Shown here piece by piece: positions 32,842 to 44,964 of a DNA stretch of 64,000 nt. Each line of letters opens with the position of its first letter. Position 1 is the first letter of the stretch. The DNA is taken from assembly GCF_907165205.1 (NCBI RefSeq), contig NC_058189.1, positions 69,835,815-69,899,814 on the forward strand, written 5' to 3'. A program made the position numbers and the translations under genes. Source of the DNA: Coccinella septempunctata. Its lineage: Eukaryota; Arthropoda; Insecta; Coleoptera; Coccinellidae. The notes under the pieces are model-generated. The model saw only the letters and a list, made by a program, of their open reading frames with translations. It ran no database searches and was not told the DNA's origin.

Positions 32842-35162
32842 TATATTGGTGTTCGCAGTAATCTCGATTCGTTCAGGCATAAGAGCCATTAGGATGAAAT
32901 ATTTCCTGTTCTTCTTTATGGAAAAGAGCATAACAAATCTCAATAATAAAAGACACTGATTCATCCATTCATAGCCGGCAGTTTCGTGAGAGTAAACCGT
33001 ATACACACCCTCCAATTTTTCCGGGTTTCAGAAAAGGACAATTCCCCTCCGAAAACTACATTTTCCGACCATCTGTTCCGAAGCAGAAACCCATCAATTT
33101 CGATAATGTAATTCGACAGCCAAGTTTGAGTAGGTCAATTAATCATCCGGTTCATATATAGGGGGGCCAAGATTAAATTGAGTTCTCCCAGTCGCCGATA
33201 TCTAATAGGTACATAGTGGAGGGAGCGCCCTGTAATGTTTATGTACATGTCAACGGCGCGTCCACATTATTGTACACATAGAAATACAAATGATATGACG
33301 ATCCGGTGGGAGAAACTTGCATATCCGGTGTGTGAAGGACCATGTGATGCGATGCATCTCTATGGGCGAACAGTGGCGGAGGATAGGATGAAAAAATCGG
33401 AAGATTTCTTGTCAAGAAATATATTGTCTAACCATGAATACGCTAAAAAGTGTTTATTTGTGAAAAAGACACCTAATTCTATTCATTGAACACAGTTTTC
33501 GCTAGAAAAATGTTAATTGAAAATAAATTAATGATAATTTTGTTGAAACTCCAATTTTACAATTTTTACTTTCAGGCATACACTTTTTTTATGTTTATCT
33601 ATGAAAACATGATATGATTCTTCCTTATGTATTATTTTCGCCATTGGTACTTGTGTCCACCTGAATTTAGAAAGAATTACAGAATTTCTTTCTGTCAGTA
33701 TTGCTATTAGTACCTCCCACTATCTTACATTGGTGAATGCTGCTGCTTTTTCCTTTTACTGCCTTGACAAACTTTATCAGCTCGTCCGTATTTCGCCATC
33801 AGTGTGAATTTTTCAAGAAAATCCTTCTATTTTGAAGAATAATCTGGCATTCTTATAGCCATTAACAAAAAGAGATCTATTCTGAAGTTGACACTTCCTA
33901 TGATCGCTCATTATCAAGAAAGCTGTCGTTAAGCTGTCATACATAATTGGGACATTGGAAGAATCTGAAATGCTTGTCATCGATGCTCAATTTCGACATT
34001 AAGGAAAACTTAGTGTCAAATATTTCGTAAGCCCATGCCTATGCAAAATACTCCACACTTCTCCACTATGTTTGCTCACGTAACATTTCACGCCGAACCC
34101 AAAATGGAATATTCTCATTAATCCACTCTTTCGATGAATTCGATGTAGTTACGCCCATGGAATGACGACCATATATGTCAAAATTTCAACAGGCGCTTCA
34201 GAGAAGCAAGGTCCTATGAATGAATAAACATACACACGGCTGAAAACAAAGCGCTATTGTTCAACGGGTTTACTAAAAAGGATGAGATGCGACACACGAG
34301 CAAATGATAATTTTTAATTATTTCCGTCCGCTACTCAGGTGCTAGAATCGATGTACATAAGACATTGAGGGATAAAGTCACTGATTCAGTTATACGAAAG
34401 CACAATTTCTATATGCCCCTTTCAAAAAATCTCAGGCGATTGTGGAAAATTGAAAATTTATTGGTAATAGTCCATTTAGTAAGATTTTGAGTTATTGGGA
34501 ACAGTTTGGGACAATGATTGTATCAATTTTGAATGCTTATCGTGAGTATTTCTATAATTTATGTATTATATTTTACTCCCATGATGAAACTACACAAACT
34601 ATCGGTTTTATTTTGTAACCAGAAATTGAGCTGCGTCTGGACTTCTCACTCTTTTCGCTCCACTACAAACACTTCAACTTGTGTGGCCGCAAAATTGAGA
34701 TCGAGAGGCAGCATCCTTCCCGGCCACTGGGCATCCATTATAACCCATATCCAAACGGGCTGAATTATGGGATAAATCAGCCTTTGAAGCAGGCGAATTC
34801 ATTTGAAGTCGATTGGTCAATAATCTATATCAGGATGCCTTCGGGAAAATCACTCAGGACTGGCGCCTTACGCCACTTGTGTGTTCTGTTACCGGCGATA
34901 TATCCTTGTAATAATACGCTCAACTGAGTCACTTACTGAAGTACCAAATCGGTATTTCAACCACGCCAGAGCCCACAGCGTAACAGTATAAAAATGATAG
35001 CATTACTTATGCGAGACTCTGAAGTCTTAATGGCATAATCTAGTGGTCGTTATTGTTTTTGTCTTGTAGGAGTGCAGGAAACAGACACTGCGGGTCCAGA
35101 ATGACCACCCTGAAACGGTTCAAATATACTGGGTGACATAGAAAATAGACCACTCAGTATAA
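32842..35162. other. unique stretch, no gene recognised
   Basis: Frames up to 84 codons (33235-33489, plus) and 82 codons (34679-34927, plus) are unrecognised and lack convincing splice or promoter signals. Confidence 0.4.
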
Positions 35163-35276
35163 CTTCATAAACTTTTTAGGGTTTTCACTCCCAATCTCTG
35201 AAACAAAATCAATTAAAAATGAAATCAACGATTTGCTCCTGAGATTGGGAGTGAAAACCCTAAAAAGTTTATGAAG
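35163..35276. repeat. perfect 36-bp inverted repeat (hairpin)
   Basis: CTTCATAAACTTTTTAGGGT... at 35163-35198 is exactly complementary to 35241-35276, with a 42-bp loop. ACTCAGTATAAC flanks it at about 35154 and 35318 as a direct repeat. Perfect arms suggest recent origin or selection. Confidence 0.85.
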
Positions 35277-35397
35277 AGATGCAAAATCCTCCCAAAATAA
35301 ATTTCAATCGATATCACTCAGTATAACAATAACTTTTGAGAGATAATGCAAGATAAGAGTGTTTTGGGGAGTTACACATTCACACATTTCACTCATC

Positions 35398-36573
35398 AGA
35401 AGTGTCAGTGTGAAGTTGAGGTCAAAAAATTAAACCAGAGTTACGCAATAAATTAAAAAAAAAAGATGTCCACCGAAGTTGTGAATATCGAAAAACCATC
35501 ATCAAGTACCTGTATTCAAAAGGATTAAGAGGTAAGCAGATTTACGAAGATATGCTCGATACCCTTGGTTATCAATGTCCTTCGTATGCGACCGGGAAAA
35601 ATTTTACTGCAAGCTTTAAAAGGGATAGATTTTCCATTGAAGATGATGACCGATCGGGAAGGCCAGTTTCTGTGTCAGTCCCCGAAAATATCGATGCAGT
35701 TCATGACATGATTTAATCAGATCGAATTGGGCTAAAACGGATATCTGAAGCACTGAATACGAACGCGTTCATCATACAGTACACGTCAGTTGGGACACGA
35801 GAAAAATTGCTGCAAAATTGATCCCCAAATGTTTAAATGTTGACCAAAAGCGTGCAAGGATAGAATCATCGCGTTCGATCTGTGCTCGATTTCAAAAACG
35901 ATGTGAACTTCTTAAACCGCATTGTTACTATGGATGAGACTTGGGTACATTTCTACGATCCAGAAACAAAGCGGCAATCGATGGAATGGCGACACTCTGA
36001 TTTTCCAAGATCTAAGGAGTTTCGTGTCCAAAAATCTGGTGGAAAAGTTCTTGCTTCAGTTTTTTGGGATTGCCATGGAGTAATCAAGATTGATTTTTTG
36101 GATGAGGGTAAAACAATAACCGGAGATTACTATTCGACATTACTGACCACTCTACGGGAAAAAATTAAAGAGAAAAAACTCGGAAAGCTATCCAGAGGTG
36201 TTTTGTTTTTGCAGGACAACGCCCCTGTACAGAAATCTCATGTTGCCATGCAAAAAAATCGTGATTTTAGGGTTTGAATTATTAGAATACCCCCCTCATT
36301 CACCAGATTTGGCTCCATCCGACTATCATCTCTTTCCTCAACTGAAAAAAGTTTAAAAGGTCGTAAATTTTCTTCCAACGAGGAGGTAATAAAAGTGGAG
36401 GTCTGGTTCGCAGAGCAAGAAGAAAAATTTTTTTGAAGATCTAGAGACGTTTCAGGTTCGGTGTAATCAATGTATCCAATTAAGAGGAGAATATGTTGAG
36501 TAATAAAATATTTTGACATTGAAATTTTGTTTGGTTCTATAGTAAGCTAAGAATTTTTCAATATATCCTCGTA
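35398..36573 (+). mobile_element. mariner element M1, 5' end lost and transposase broken
   Basis: Ends with TATATCCTCGTA, the 3' terminus shared with two other mariner copies. Similarity on the left starts near 35398 and no matching 5' inverted repeat is seen. The leader and ATG (35466) are shared with the copy at 46648-47848. Confidence 0.85.
35466..36502 (+). pseudogene. mariner transposase relic M1 (DD34D type)
   Basis: Segments in several frames give KQIYEDMLDTLGYQCPSYAT (N-terminal HTH region), then a continuous 131-codon frame (35882-36277) with TMDETWVHFYDPE and LFLQDNAPV. A further frame has SPDLAPSDYHLFPQL. The two Asp-containing blocks and the final D (DYHLF) fit mariner DD34D. Frame shifts near 35500 and 36270 and a stop (TGATTTAA near 35711) inactivate it. 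It keeps the catalytic motifs best of the three mariner copies. Confidence 0.85.
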
Positions 36574-37964
36574 TTATGTCGTTAACTCATCACTCTAACT
36601 CTAGTCTAATATAAAGACGATTTTTATTTAAAGTCAAATAAAAATGTATCCCAGGACTTTTTGCCCACCGCGTGAAGAAGCGTATTCTAGGCCAAACGAG
36701 TGAGGAAATCGTTACGTTTACTAATCCAGATCAAGAATATTACGTCGTGTTTTATGGTCTGAACTTGAGAATAATTTTAGATTAGCAGGCTCCAAAAGCT
36801 TAATAAAGATCGGCGGTCAGTGAACTTTCTTGTGGCTTCCGCCGTGTCCACAATGCAGTATCACGACAATTCGCATGTGATTATTATTTCATGTCAAAGA
36901 GGACCGTTTATCTTTGTTGAGACAAGGTCTGCTCATATTGTGGACGACAAGTGTAATAGTTTCCTCGAAAAACGTCCGACAATTTCGGTCGATCGGGATT
37001 GGTCTCGTTTCTGTTATAAAATACCAGTAAAGGTTATGATGTGTGGAAACAAATCCGAAAAAAATTCAGGGCGCGTCCATTAAAGAAAACTGACAGGTTC
37101 TATTGATGCAGGAAACGGATCAATAGATACATTTCGCAACTCCATGAAATATCATTCCTATCGATAAACAATCGAAGATGCAACAATGGCCCAGCATCTG
37201 AATAGAAAGGACCACACTATCCCTGACATTTGTTATTAATAGCTGTCTTCGGCCTCCTGACCGATGTACTCCTTGTTGCACTCACTCATTTTATGGCCGT
37301 CGAGCCAACAATAGACCGAGTGATTGTGAGAGGAAACAAGATCTATTCTGGTTTTAATTGATGCTTCGATTTCGTTTAGACGTAAGTTTCAGTCGATAGT
37401 TGGGCCCCTATTATGTGGTTAATTAACAATTATACCGGTTAGAAAAGAGGGTTACAGTTCCCTGCGACCTTTAGGTGTTATCATCCCTACACCATTTAAT
37501 GCTCATTCTCCTACTGTAGAGTTTCCAGTCTGAAAGGGCTTCAAGGTGGCTGATTTCCCTCTCCTCGTATTATTTTCTCATCCAAGACATTCTTTGCCAT
37601 TTCTTATAACGGTGAGACACTCTGTAATCAGCTGATTAGGAGTTTCCTCTTCCTCTCCATAGAATCTTCAGTTTCTGATAAACTTATACTCATCATATGC
37701 TTTCTGAGGTGACAATGTCCAAACACTTTTTGGATCTTACATTTTTGATATTCCGAAGTAGGCTGTTTCTTCTTTTCCAAAGATTCTTTCTTATCGGTGC
37801 ATTTTCTCATACCACAAAAAGCTTCTAGATCAGTAAGTTGCGTTTATGCCCCCTTTCTGTCAAGTGTGTTGGCCTCTTCGTTTCATGAGTGACCAGAAAC
37901 ACAGATTAGAGATACTTTGTTTTTCTTTATCTCTGTGAAGTCTTTGGCTTTCACCATTAATATA
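36574..37964. other. unique stretch, no gene recognised
   Basis: Includes frames of 87 codons (36820-37083, plus) and 60 codons (37628-37810, minus), both unrecognised. Confidence 0.4.
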
Positions 37965-38480
37965 GGGGGTGAATCTTCGACTAGTACAAATATTTCAACA
38001 GTAGATTCTTGAGGTCAAAAGAAACACTTTTTTCCTGTACCATTTTTGCCGATTCGGCCTTGATAAAAAGATATAGCCGTTTTAAGTTTTCATAATGAGC
38101 TGTGCCACCCCTGGAAAAACAGAATTACTTTCGAAATAACTAGCTATATCTGTGACACTTCACATCTGCGGATCTTTGAAGCAGAGTTGCATTCGGTCAA
38201 AGTACCCAATTTGAAACCTCAGCTTCAAAAGTTGAATTTTTTTAATTTTTGGTATTTTTAGTGTACGTTATGATCATAATGAAAAAACTGGAAGACGTGG
38301 GTGATATCTTGTGTTCGAAAAAGATTAATCAGATAAATGAAAAACTATATTCCCAAATTCATTACATTCGATAAAACCGTTAGTGTGAGAAATAACATTT
38401 CTTTATGGTTTTTCAACACCATGTGTTTCTCTTGACCTCAAGAATCTACAGTATTTTGTACGAGTCAAAGAATCACCCTG
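37965..38480 (+). mobile_element. MITE-G, complete copy (516 bp)
   Basis: Begins after TA (37963-37964) with GGGGGTGAATCTTCGACTAG and ends GATTCACCCTG followed by TA. The terminal repeats extend through AGATTCTTGAGGTCAAAAGA. Non-coding. It shows the ordinary interior that is replaced by 175-bp repeats in the copies near 2738 and 51810. Confidence 0.8.
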
Positions 38481-38823
38481 TAAAGGTAGGAAAAATTGAT
38501 AAGCCTTATTATTGGTGGATCTATTCATTGAAGATTACAGAATCCCCTTTACTCAAATAGTTTCAATGACTTTTCATCATAATTTTCAAGAGCTGAGAAC
38601 CCTACAAGGTGCAGCCGTTCAGAAAAATTCTCCAGTTGGGCCGAATTGACCAAAACAATTTCTCGAAGTCAAAAATCAGCAGCTCAACGATATTACACAT
38701 TTAGTGCTTGCTCTGTATATTCCAACGTCAGTCCTTATCGCTTGGAACAAAATTGATGGACCAAGAACGGACTCTTGAGGAATCTCACTTCCGAAAATTT
38801 CTTCTACGAGTAGGCACTCGTAG
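38481..38823. other. no gene recognised
   Basis: Short spacer between the MITE and the truncated Tc1-like copy. GCTTGCTCTGTA near 38706 recalls the hairpin arm at 4848, but the match is too short to annotate. Confidence 0.35.
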
Positions 38824-39839
38824 CACGGTTTGCAACCGCTCGTCTCCTTCAAATTCAGCTTGATCAAACTCATGAGGTGCAAATTAGCACTCAGACAATA
38901 AGAAATCGCCTCAGAGAATATGATTTAAGGCCTCGTGTCGCGGCAAGAGGCCCAGCTCTTACCCCAGCCCATCGAAGGGCGCGTTTGTATTTTGCGAGAG
39001 AGCATATATATCCATTGGGAAGAGGCCGATTGGGAAAGAGTTCTCTTCACAGATGAGTCTAGATTCTGCCTCTACCATTGTGATCGACGTTCCCCTGTAT
39101 ACAGACGTCCACATGAAAGATATGCTCAGTGCAATTTCCTGAATACTACTGGTTTCGGGGGAGGATCGATTATGGTATGGGGTGGAATATCTTTGACTGC
39201 TCGCCCAGACCTAGTGGTCGTTGATAATGGAGCTATGAATGCTGATAAGTATATAAGGAACATTCTTGAAGAGCATGTAGTGCCATTTGCCCCATACATT
39301 GGTGAAAATTTCATTTTTATGGACGATAATGCCAGACCCCATCGTGCGCGCATCGTTCAGGAGTACCTTGAAGAGGTTGAAGTCTCTCGAATGGAATGGC
39401 CAGCAAGAAGTCCAGATCTCAATCCGATTGAGCAGGTTTGGGACAACCTCAATAGAAGGCTGAGAAGTTCAGAAAATCATCCAGCTACTCTTAATGACTT
39501 AGGAATCCAACTCGGAGAAATCTGGGAAGGATTAGATCAGAACATTTTAAGATCACTCATTCTGAGTATGAACCGTCGTTGCCGAGCTGTAATTAACGCT
39601 AGGGGTGGAAATACCAAGTATTAAATCACTTATCAGCATTTCAGTATTTTGAAAATTGTTCATTTCTCTTCTTTCACATAAGATTCGGTGAAATCCTGAA
39701 TTTTTCTTCCATTTGATGTGTCTTGTTTCGTTCAAAACCTTCCCGAGATAACAGAAAAAATAAGTTATAAAGTCAATGTAGAGTTAACTTTCATAAAAAT
39801 TGAGATTTTCAGAATGTGCGTTAATTTTTTTGCGCACTG
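38824..39839 (+). mobile_element. Tc1-like element copy C, 5'-truncated
   Basis: Starts inside the transposase gene (ACGGTTTGCAACCGCTCG, about codon 80) and runs to the 3' terminus TTGCGCACTG followed by TA. A 4-base ATAT gain near 39008 shifts the frame. Downstream of it, a continuous frame to 39624 keeps LFTDESRF, FMDDNARPH and SPDLNPIEQVW, so the catalytic part is well preserved though it has no start or DNA-binding domain. Confidence 0.85.
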
Positions 39840-40856
39840 TATATATAAAACAGGTCTAAGGATGTTCCACCATTTAGCTAGCAGTGACATACCTACCCGA
39901 CATTCCTCGTATCGGATCCTCAGGCCGTGAATCATCCCGGAAAAAATCCGGATCGGCCATAATGAAATGGAATGGTCGTTGCAGAGGCGAAGTTCGACCC
40001 GTCCGATATCAAGTTTGCGGTAAAGTCAATTTCTCATCGTCGTCTCCGCGGATGATGGAAGGTCCGAGGAAGCAATAAAACTCCGCGTGCCTGAAATTGC
40101 TCGACTATGAATCAGGTGTTGCGAGTGGAACCCTGAGCGGAGTCGAGACCACGGGGGTATCGCCGGTCGCTGCTTTGAAATTTATGCAAAACGATCCTCT
40201 ACGTCTCTCTCTCTCTCCCCCCGACCGATGACCTGCCAGATTGCGGTAGCTGCATGCGCTCGATCTCTTTTGTGGTGATAATCCGGTGGTCAAGTATCGG
40301 TAAGGACCGGTGCGCACTTGTTGTTGAAGTTACAAGGTAACTATGCCTGTTTTCCACCCTATATTCTTTGATACAGTCTTGATGGCTACCAGAATTGACC
40401 CTCCCGACAATTCAACTGGTCAACCTGATTTTTTCTCTGGAAATAATGTCGCAGTATCAAAGGAACCTCTGCAGCAAGAGCGCACCGGCACTTAGATGGA
40501 GAAGAATGGAGATTTGTTGGGTTGTTTTTTGTTGGGTACAAAGCATCACGAGGTTATGAGAGCAGTCTAGGTACCTACTGCGAATTGTCTACGCTACAAG
40601 ATCGTGAGCACGAAAATATCCGCACTAGTAAAAGATGAATAAACATTTTTCAACAAGATCTCTTAACCTTTAACTATAACCACGAAGTCATAAAAGAGAT
40701 TTTTGTTCTCAACAAACCTGGCCTCTAGTCCAACACAGAATTCCCTGTTATCTAGGGAACACAGTAGACCCTAATGCAACAATCATGAAATCCATCGATT
40801 TACAAGAATATAAACAATTATCAGTCAAATGGAAGTCCAGTACACTACAGGGTGTT
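39840..40856. other. GC-richer unique stretch, no gene recognised
   Basis: CpG-rich patch at about 39885-40320, including a CT-repeat run near 40205-40220. Frames of 64-70 codons on both strands are unrecognised. It may be regulatory or ancestral unique DNA. Confidence 0.4.
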
Positions 40857-41625
40857 TTCAAATGTGAGGCTTTTTTTGACTGAGGGTAGAACTCATCAAA
40901 ATAAGTCGTTCAATCAAAAATTGTCTCTTTAAAATATCCAAGATGGCTGAGATACAACCCCTAGAAGTTAGACGAAATTTCATTGAATTTCAAGTACGGG
41001 AGTGCAAGGTGACACAGGCATCGCAAAAACGAAACAAAACATAAACTTATGGCTGGACAATTAATGGTTCAGTACCAAGTTCATCGGATTAGATGCATCA
41101 GGTCACTTTTGAGAGAATCATAATTGTTGTATCGTGCAATTTAGGGTGAAAAAAAGAAAACTAGAAAATCGAGGCAGTTTGTTGAAGGTGCTTAAGTCAG
41201 TTATGTTGAAAAAGTGATATGATATTTCCCCATTTCATCCCATTTTTACGACGATTGTTGGGATGTTCGAACAAGAAGATTGTGATGTCCATAGTGAAAA
41301 AAATTCGTGAATAATTTAGACGAATTTTATTGGTGAGATTTCGAACTATAATTCTATTTTTTACACTCGTGTCCTGATTATCTTCTGTCAGTTGGTATCG
41401 AAATGAGCCATCTCATAAAATCGTGTAAGTTACTAAAAAATAATGACAACAATTCGGCAATCCTAAGTTTCCATTTTCATTACCACGTAAATATCGAACG
41501 AGCCAATATGCTAAACAAAACAACATGGTCGAATCAGGAGATGAACTTTTTCCCACTGCTCTGCGATAATTCAGCTAACAAATGGTCTAGCGTCGTATTA
41601 GGATCTATTTCAATAATAAATTTTC
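40857..41625. repeat. dispersed repeat R5, copy 1
   Basis: Shares CAGGGTGTTTTCAAATGTGA... and the later block ATAATTTAGACGAATTTTAT through TAACAAATGGTC with 59413-59822. The other copy lacks about 350 bp (40955-41300 here). The right limit is unknown because the other copy is interrupted by a Tc1-like element. Confidence 0.6.
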
Positions 41626-43067
41626 AACAGAAAAAGAGTATGTCCCTGCTGCATCATTTTTAGAGCTAAAATAGGATAAAAAAGGTCTGAAATGTTTACG
41701 GTTTCTGATAATTTCTGAATCCTATAATGAGTAAAACAAAAAACTCGAAGAATCATCTTAAATTGAAGACGGATTTTTGTTGAAAATCCAGCTTACAGGT
41801 GCCATGGATGCTATGACCTTCAACGATTTACGATCGTGCTCTATTTTTTTTAAGTGATGATATAAATCTGCTCTGAGATCATTTTAATCCGCACTCATTA
41901 CTTTGAGTTGAACTCCTACATACGACCTGAACCTCTTCTTCATTTTACAGTTATCCTCCAGTATTAAACCACCAGCGGCTGTTATGAATTTTCGTAACCA
42001 GAAGCGCGTTATGCATTCTGAATTAATTTATTAACTGAACAGGTCGATAAAGTTTACGTTGGGCAGATTCTACCATATGGAAGATGATTTAGTGCTCGAC
42101 ATTAACTTTTTACCATAGCAGTACAAGGAGAGACAAAAGCAGAGGAAACATGTAAAATCCTGTTGAAATTTTCAATTGAAAAAACTATTCGGAAGAAGGA
42201 CTAATTGACTGACTTTCAAATGGTGAATCTGAATGAACTTTTCTACATGGCCACAATAGAGAAATGTTCTTTGATTTGACATAAAGTACATTCTATGTAT
42301 CTGATTTCATGATCAGGCAATGAATTCCTTTCAGTACCATACTGTAGGTAGTCAGATGATCAATAAAATTTGATACAAAATCAGGGTTTTATCTCTCAAG
42401 GAATAATTCCAACCAAACTGTTGGGTTCGTCTTCGAGCAATAAAAATCCTTCCAAACCGACTTGGACAACCCCTTTTCCAATATCTGCCTGAAAATGTAA
42501 TAACATACATCATTCTGACAGGAGCACACCTCGTCGAGTATCAAGTGGCGCATTTTTATGTGTTATGAGCATTATCCCAAGAAGTCAAGTTGCCGTTGAT
42601 GATATTTATAGAGGGGCTCACCAATTAGGAAAAGGTCTGGACCAAAAGTAACGACAAGCGACAAGCATCTGTTAATGCAGTCGTGGAAGCGTTCTTTATG
42701 GCGCATTTTTCCAGAAATATACACGAAGATTGTGAATTGATCGTTTATTTTTTCGTTGGGATAATGGTCTTTCTGAGGATTGAAAATTTTCAGTAATTAA
42801 AAACTTATAACATCGTCTGTTTTGGAGTTCTTTATATTTTGACATCGCAGCATTTTTATTGAATTCGACTCTTGACATCTTAATTTAAAGTAGGTATAAA
42901 TTGCCATCGCATTTATTTGAATCAATTCCAAAAATTTTGTAGTTGAACAGATTTTTTTTGTGTCATATGTATGCAGTCGATATCGTTTAGGAAGAAATTT
43001 ATGTGATCAACAGAAAACTTCATAGCACTTCCACTGTATACTACGATATTTCATTTCGATAAATGTA
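41626..43067. other. no gene recognised
   Basis: AT-rich, with no frame above 60 codons that I recognise and no shared repeat noticed. Confidence 0.4.
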
Positions 43068-44234
43068 TACTTCATTCAAAGTTATTTTAGCAGTCGGTTG
43101 GCCATGAAATAATTTTCTCAAGCTTTTGTAACTAGAACGAAGTTAGGTTGGCACTCATGAAATGTCGTTAATGTCATAACGCCGTTGCCACAACTAATAT
43201 CAATTTTTATAACGAAAATGCCGAAAGTAATTGAAAAAAAGAGAGAGGGGTCAGGATGATATTCTAAAATCCACAATACGTCAGACGGTAGCGAACATAT
43301 TCAATGTAAGAGAATTTATATAATGTTTCATCTGAATCTAAACGACTTATATTTCAGCTGAATATTTCCACAATCAGAAAGATTGTGAATGAAGAGGATG
43401 ACAAAGAATTTCCTTCTATTGGGAGACCCAAAAAAGGGGTGGCATTTGAGAATTTTATGTTTGAGTGAATTAATGCGAAAAGTTTACTACAGGATTTTCG
43501 ATAAATGTCATCGGAGAATAAGTTCCCTTAAATGGATTTTTCTATTTTTCATTTGACTTGTCCTATACAATGTTAATGTACTAATAAATACCTAATTATT
43601 ATTATTACATCAACGTATTAAGATGAATAGCCACAAATACGCGCAAGTTGCCCTGTTACTTGTTTATTCATGTAAAATTTTTGTTCAAAGGTGAAGTTCA
43701 TCTTAACTTGAAACTTCCTTCAATTCCTTTTACTTATATTGATGCAAGATGATTTTTGTTGAAGAATTTAACATTCTTGTAATTATCTGTTAATTCCTTC
43801 GGGAGATACCCATTTCCAACTACTGCATCATATGCATTTCGTCTTCGGTTTAATATTTTTGAAATCTACAACTGATGTAACGTATTCAAACTTCAGCCAA
43901 AGAAGATAAAGAACATTAGCTCTCCTCAAGCTAGTGCATATTATGATATTATACTGATCTCTTGTATTTTCCATGCAAATAACTGGATTTGGTATGCCTT
44001 CAATCAGTTTGAATAAACTTCAATTATGTTCTTTACATATTTTCCGAAGAGATTCGACATTGTGATGAAATACGTAATAACAGAAACTTTTACGTAGAAC
44101 GGGCAACATAGCGTTGATTTAAGACCCAAAAATATTTTGACAAGCTTCATAACCCCACATTTTCGTACTATACAGAGTGGAATGTTTCAAATTTCCATGG
44201 CCAACCGACTGCTAAAATAAAAGTGAATGGAGTA
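43068..44234 (+). mobile_element. TIR39 derivative, copy 3 (opposite orientation)
   Basis: Termini TACTTCATTCAAAG and CTTTTATTTTAGCAGTCGG-type complement, with TA at 43066-43067 and 44235-44236. Its gene relic runs on the plus strand. It aligns with 10418-11637 along most of its length. Confidence 0.75.
43261..43468 (+). pseudogene. split helix-turn-helix transposase relic, copy 3
   Basis: Exon-like part 43261-43305 reads ILKSTIRQTVANIFN. A 52-nt GTAAGA...TTTCAG interval (43306-43357) follows, then LNISTIRKIVNEEDDKEFPS and IGRPKK up to TGA at 43466. The interval is in phase 0 and joining the parts restores a plausible helix-turn-helix. Upstream the frame is broken near the ATG (about 43228). 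The GRPKK tail recalls the linker after paired HTH domains of Tc1/IS630 transposases. Confidence 0.5.
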
Positions 44235-44964
44235 TAGTGCTTTTTTGTGATAATTCTCTATAAATAGATGAGAGGGATATATCTAGGGTAAATAAATGGG
44301 TAGTTGGGAAAATTTTTGTCATTCGAACCAATCGAAATTCATCTTGGTATAGGTCCAGTTGTGCCTAGGGACTTAAAACACTCACAGCAAAAGCATACGA
44401 TGTTACTTACTCAAACAAAGTTTTTCTGGCATGTTTTGACAGTCTTTGAGATGTGAAACTCACCTGAAACAAGGAAAAAAAATCAATGAATTAAAATAAG
44501 ACAGAAAATTATGAGTAGAATTATTTCAGTTGGGAAAAAATAACGAGAAAAAGTCACGTCTCACATCAGATTCCTTTCCGTCAGTATCCTACAAATTAGC
44601 CATGCGGACTATTACCGGGAATGCATTTCAGTTGGAATTGACATAAAAAGCCGACTGTTCTCCCCATAGCACCGGCGTAAATTGCTCTTTTATTATCGGT
44701 AAATATTTACCAGGGAGGTTGTTGACATTCGCACTAAGAATAGACAGACGTGTACGTGTATAGGTACAGTGGTCAGAGAGCAGTTTCATTGATGTTGTTG
44801 GGGATTCGGTTTCAATGAACCTGCTGCTTTATGTCAGAGAACAAATATTTGAGTGTCAAGTTCAAAATTGTTGTCGAATGCAGAGATATGGAAATCGTTC
44901 TAGTTGGAATTCTGTACCATTCTTTCCGATCCGGCATTTTAAGATTTGAGTTAAGAACAATCTG
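44235..44964. other. no gene recognised; holds a recursive-splice candidate
   Basis: Contains the minus-strand splice-like motif at 44405-44500. The MITE-like phrase GTACCATTCTTTCCGATCCG (44926-44945) just before the next array resembles MITE-G interior. Confidence 0.45.
44405..44500 (-). promoter_or_regulatory. candidate recursive splice (ratchet) site 2
   Basis: On the minus strand TTCCTTGTTTCAG|GTGAGT follows a run of eight T. The junction lies between 44464 and 44463. A further strong donor, GTAAGTAAC, lies 53 nt downstream, so the interval could also act as a recursive-splice exon. It is open in one frame (VSFTSQRLSKHARKTLF), but joined to the candidate exon at 52068 it would give an immediate TGA. 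Confidence 0.4.

Noticed and set aside
40201..40222. CT-rich run resembling a short microsatellite or GAGA-factor site
   Set aside because: Only about ten CT units in a GC-rich patch. No promoter elements beside it.
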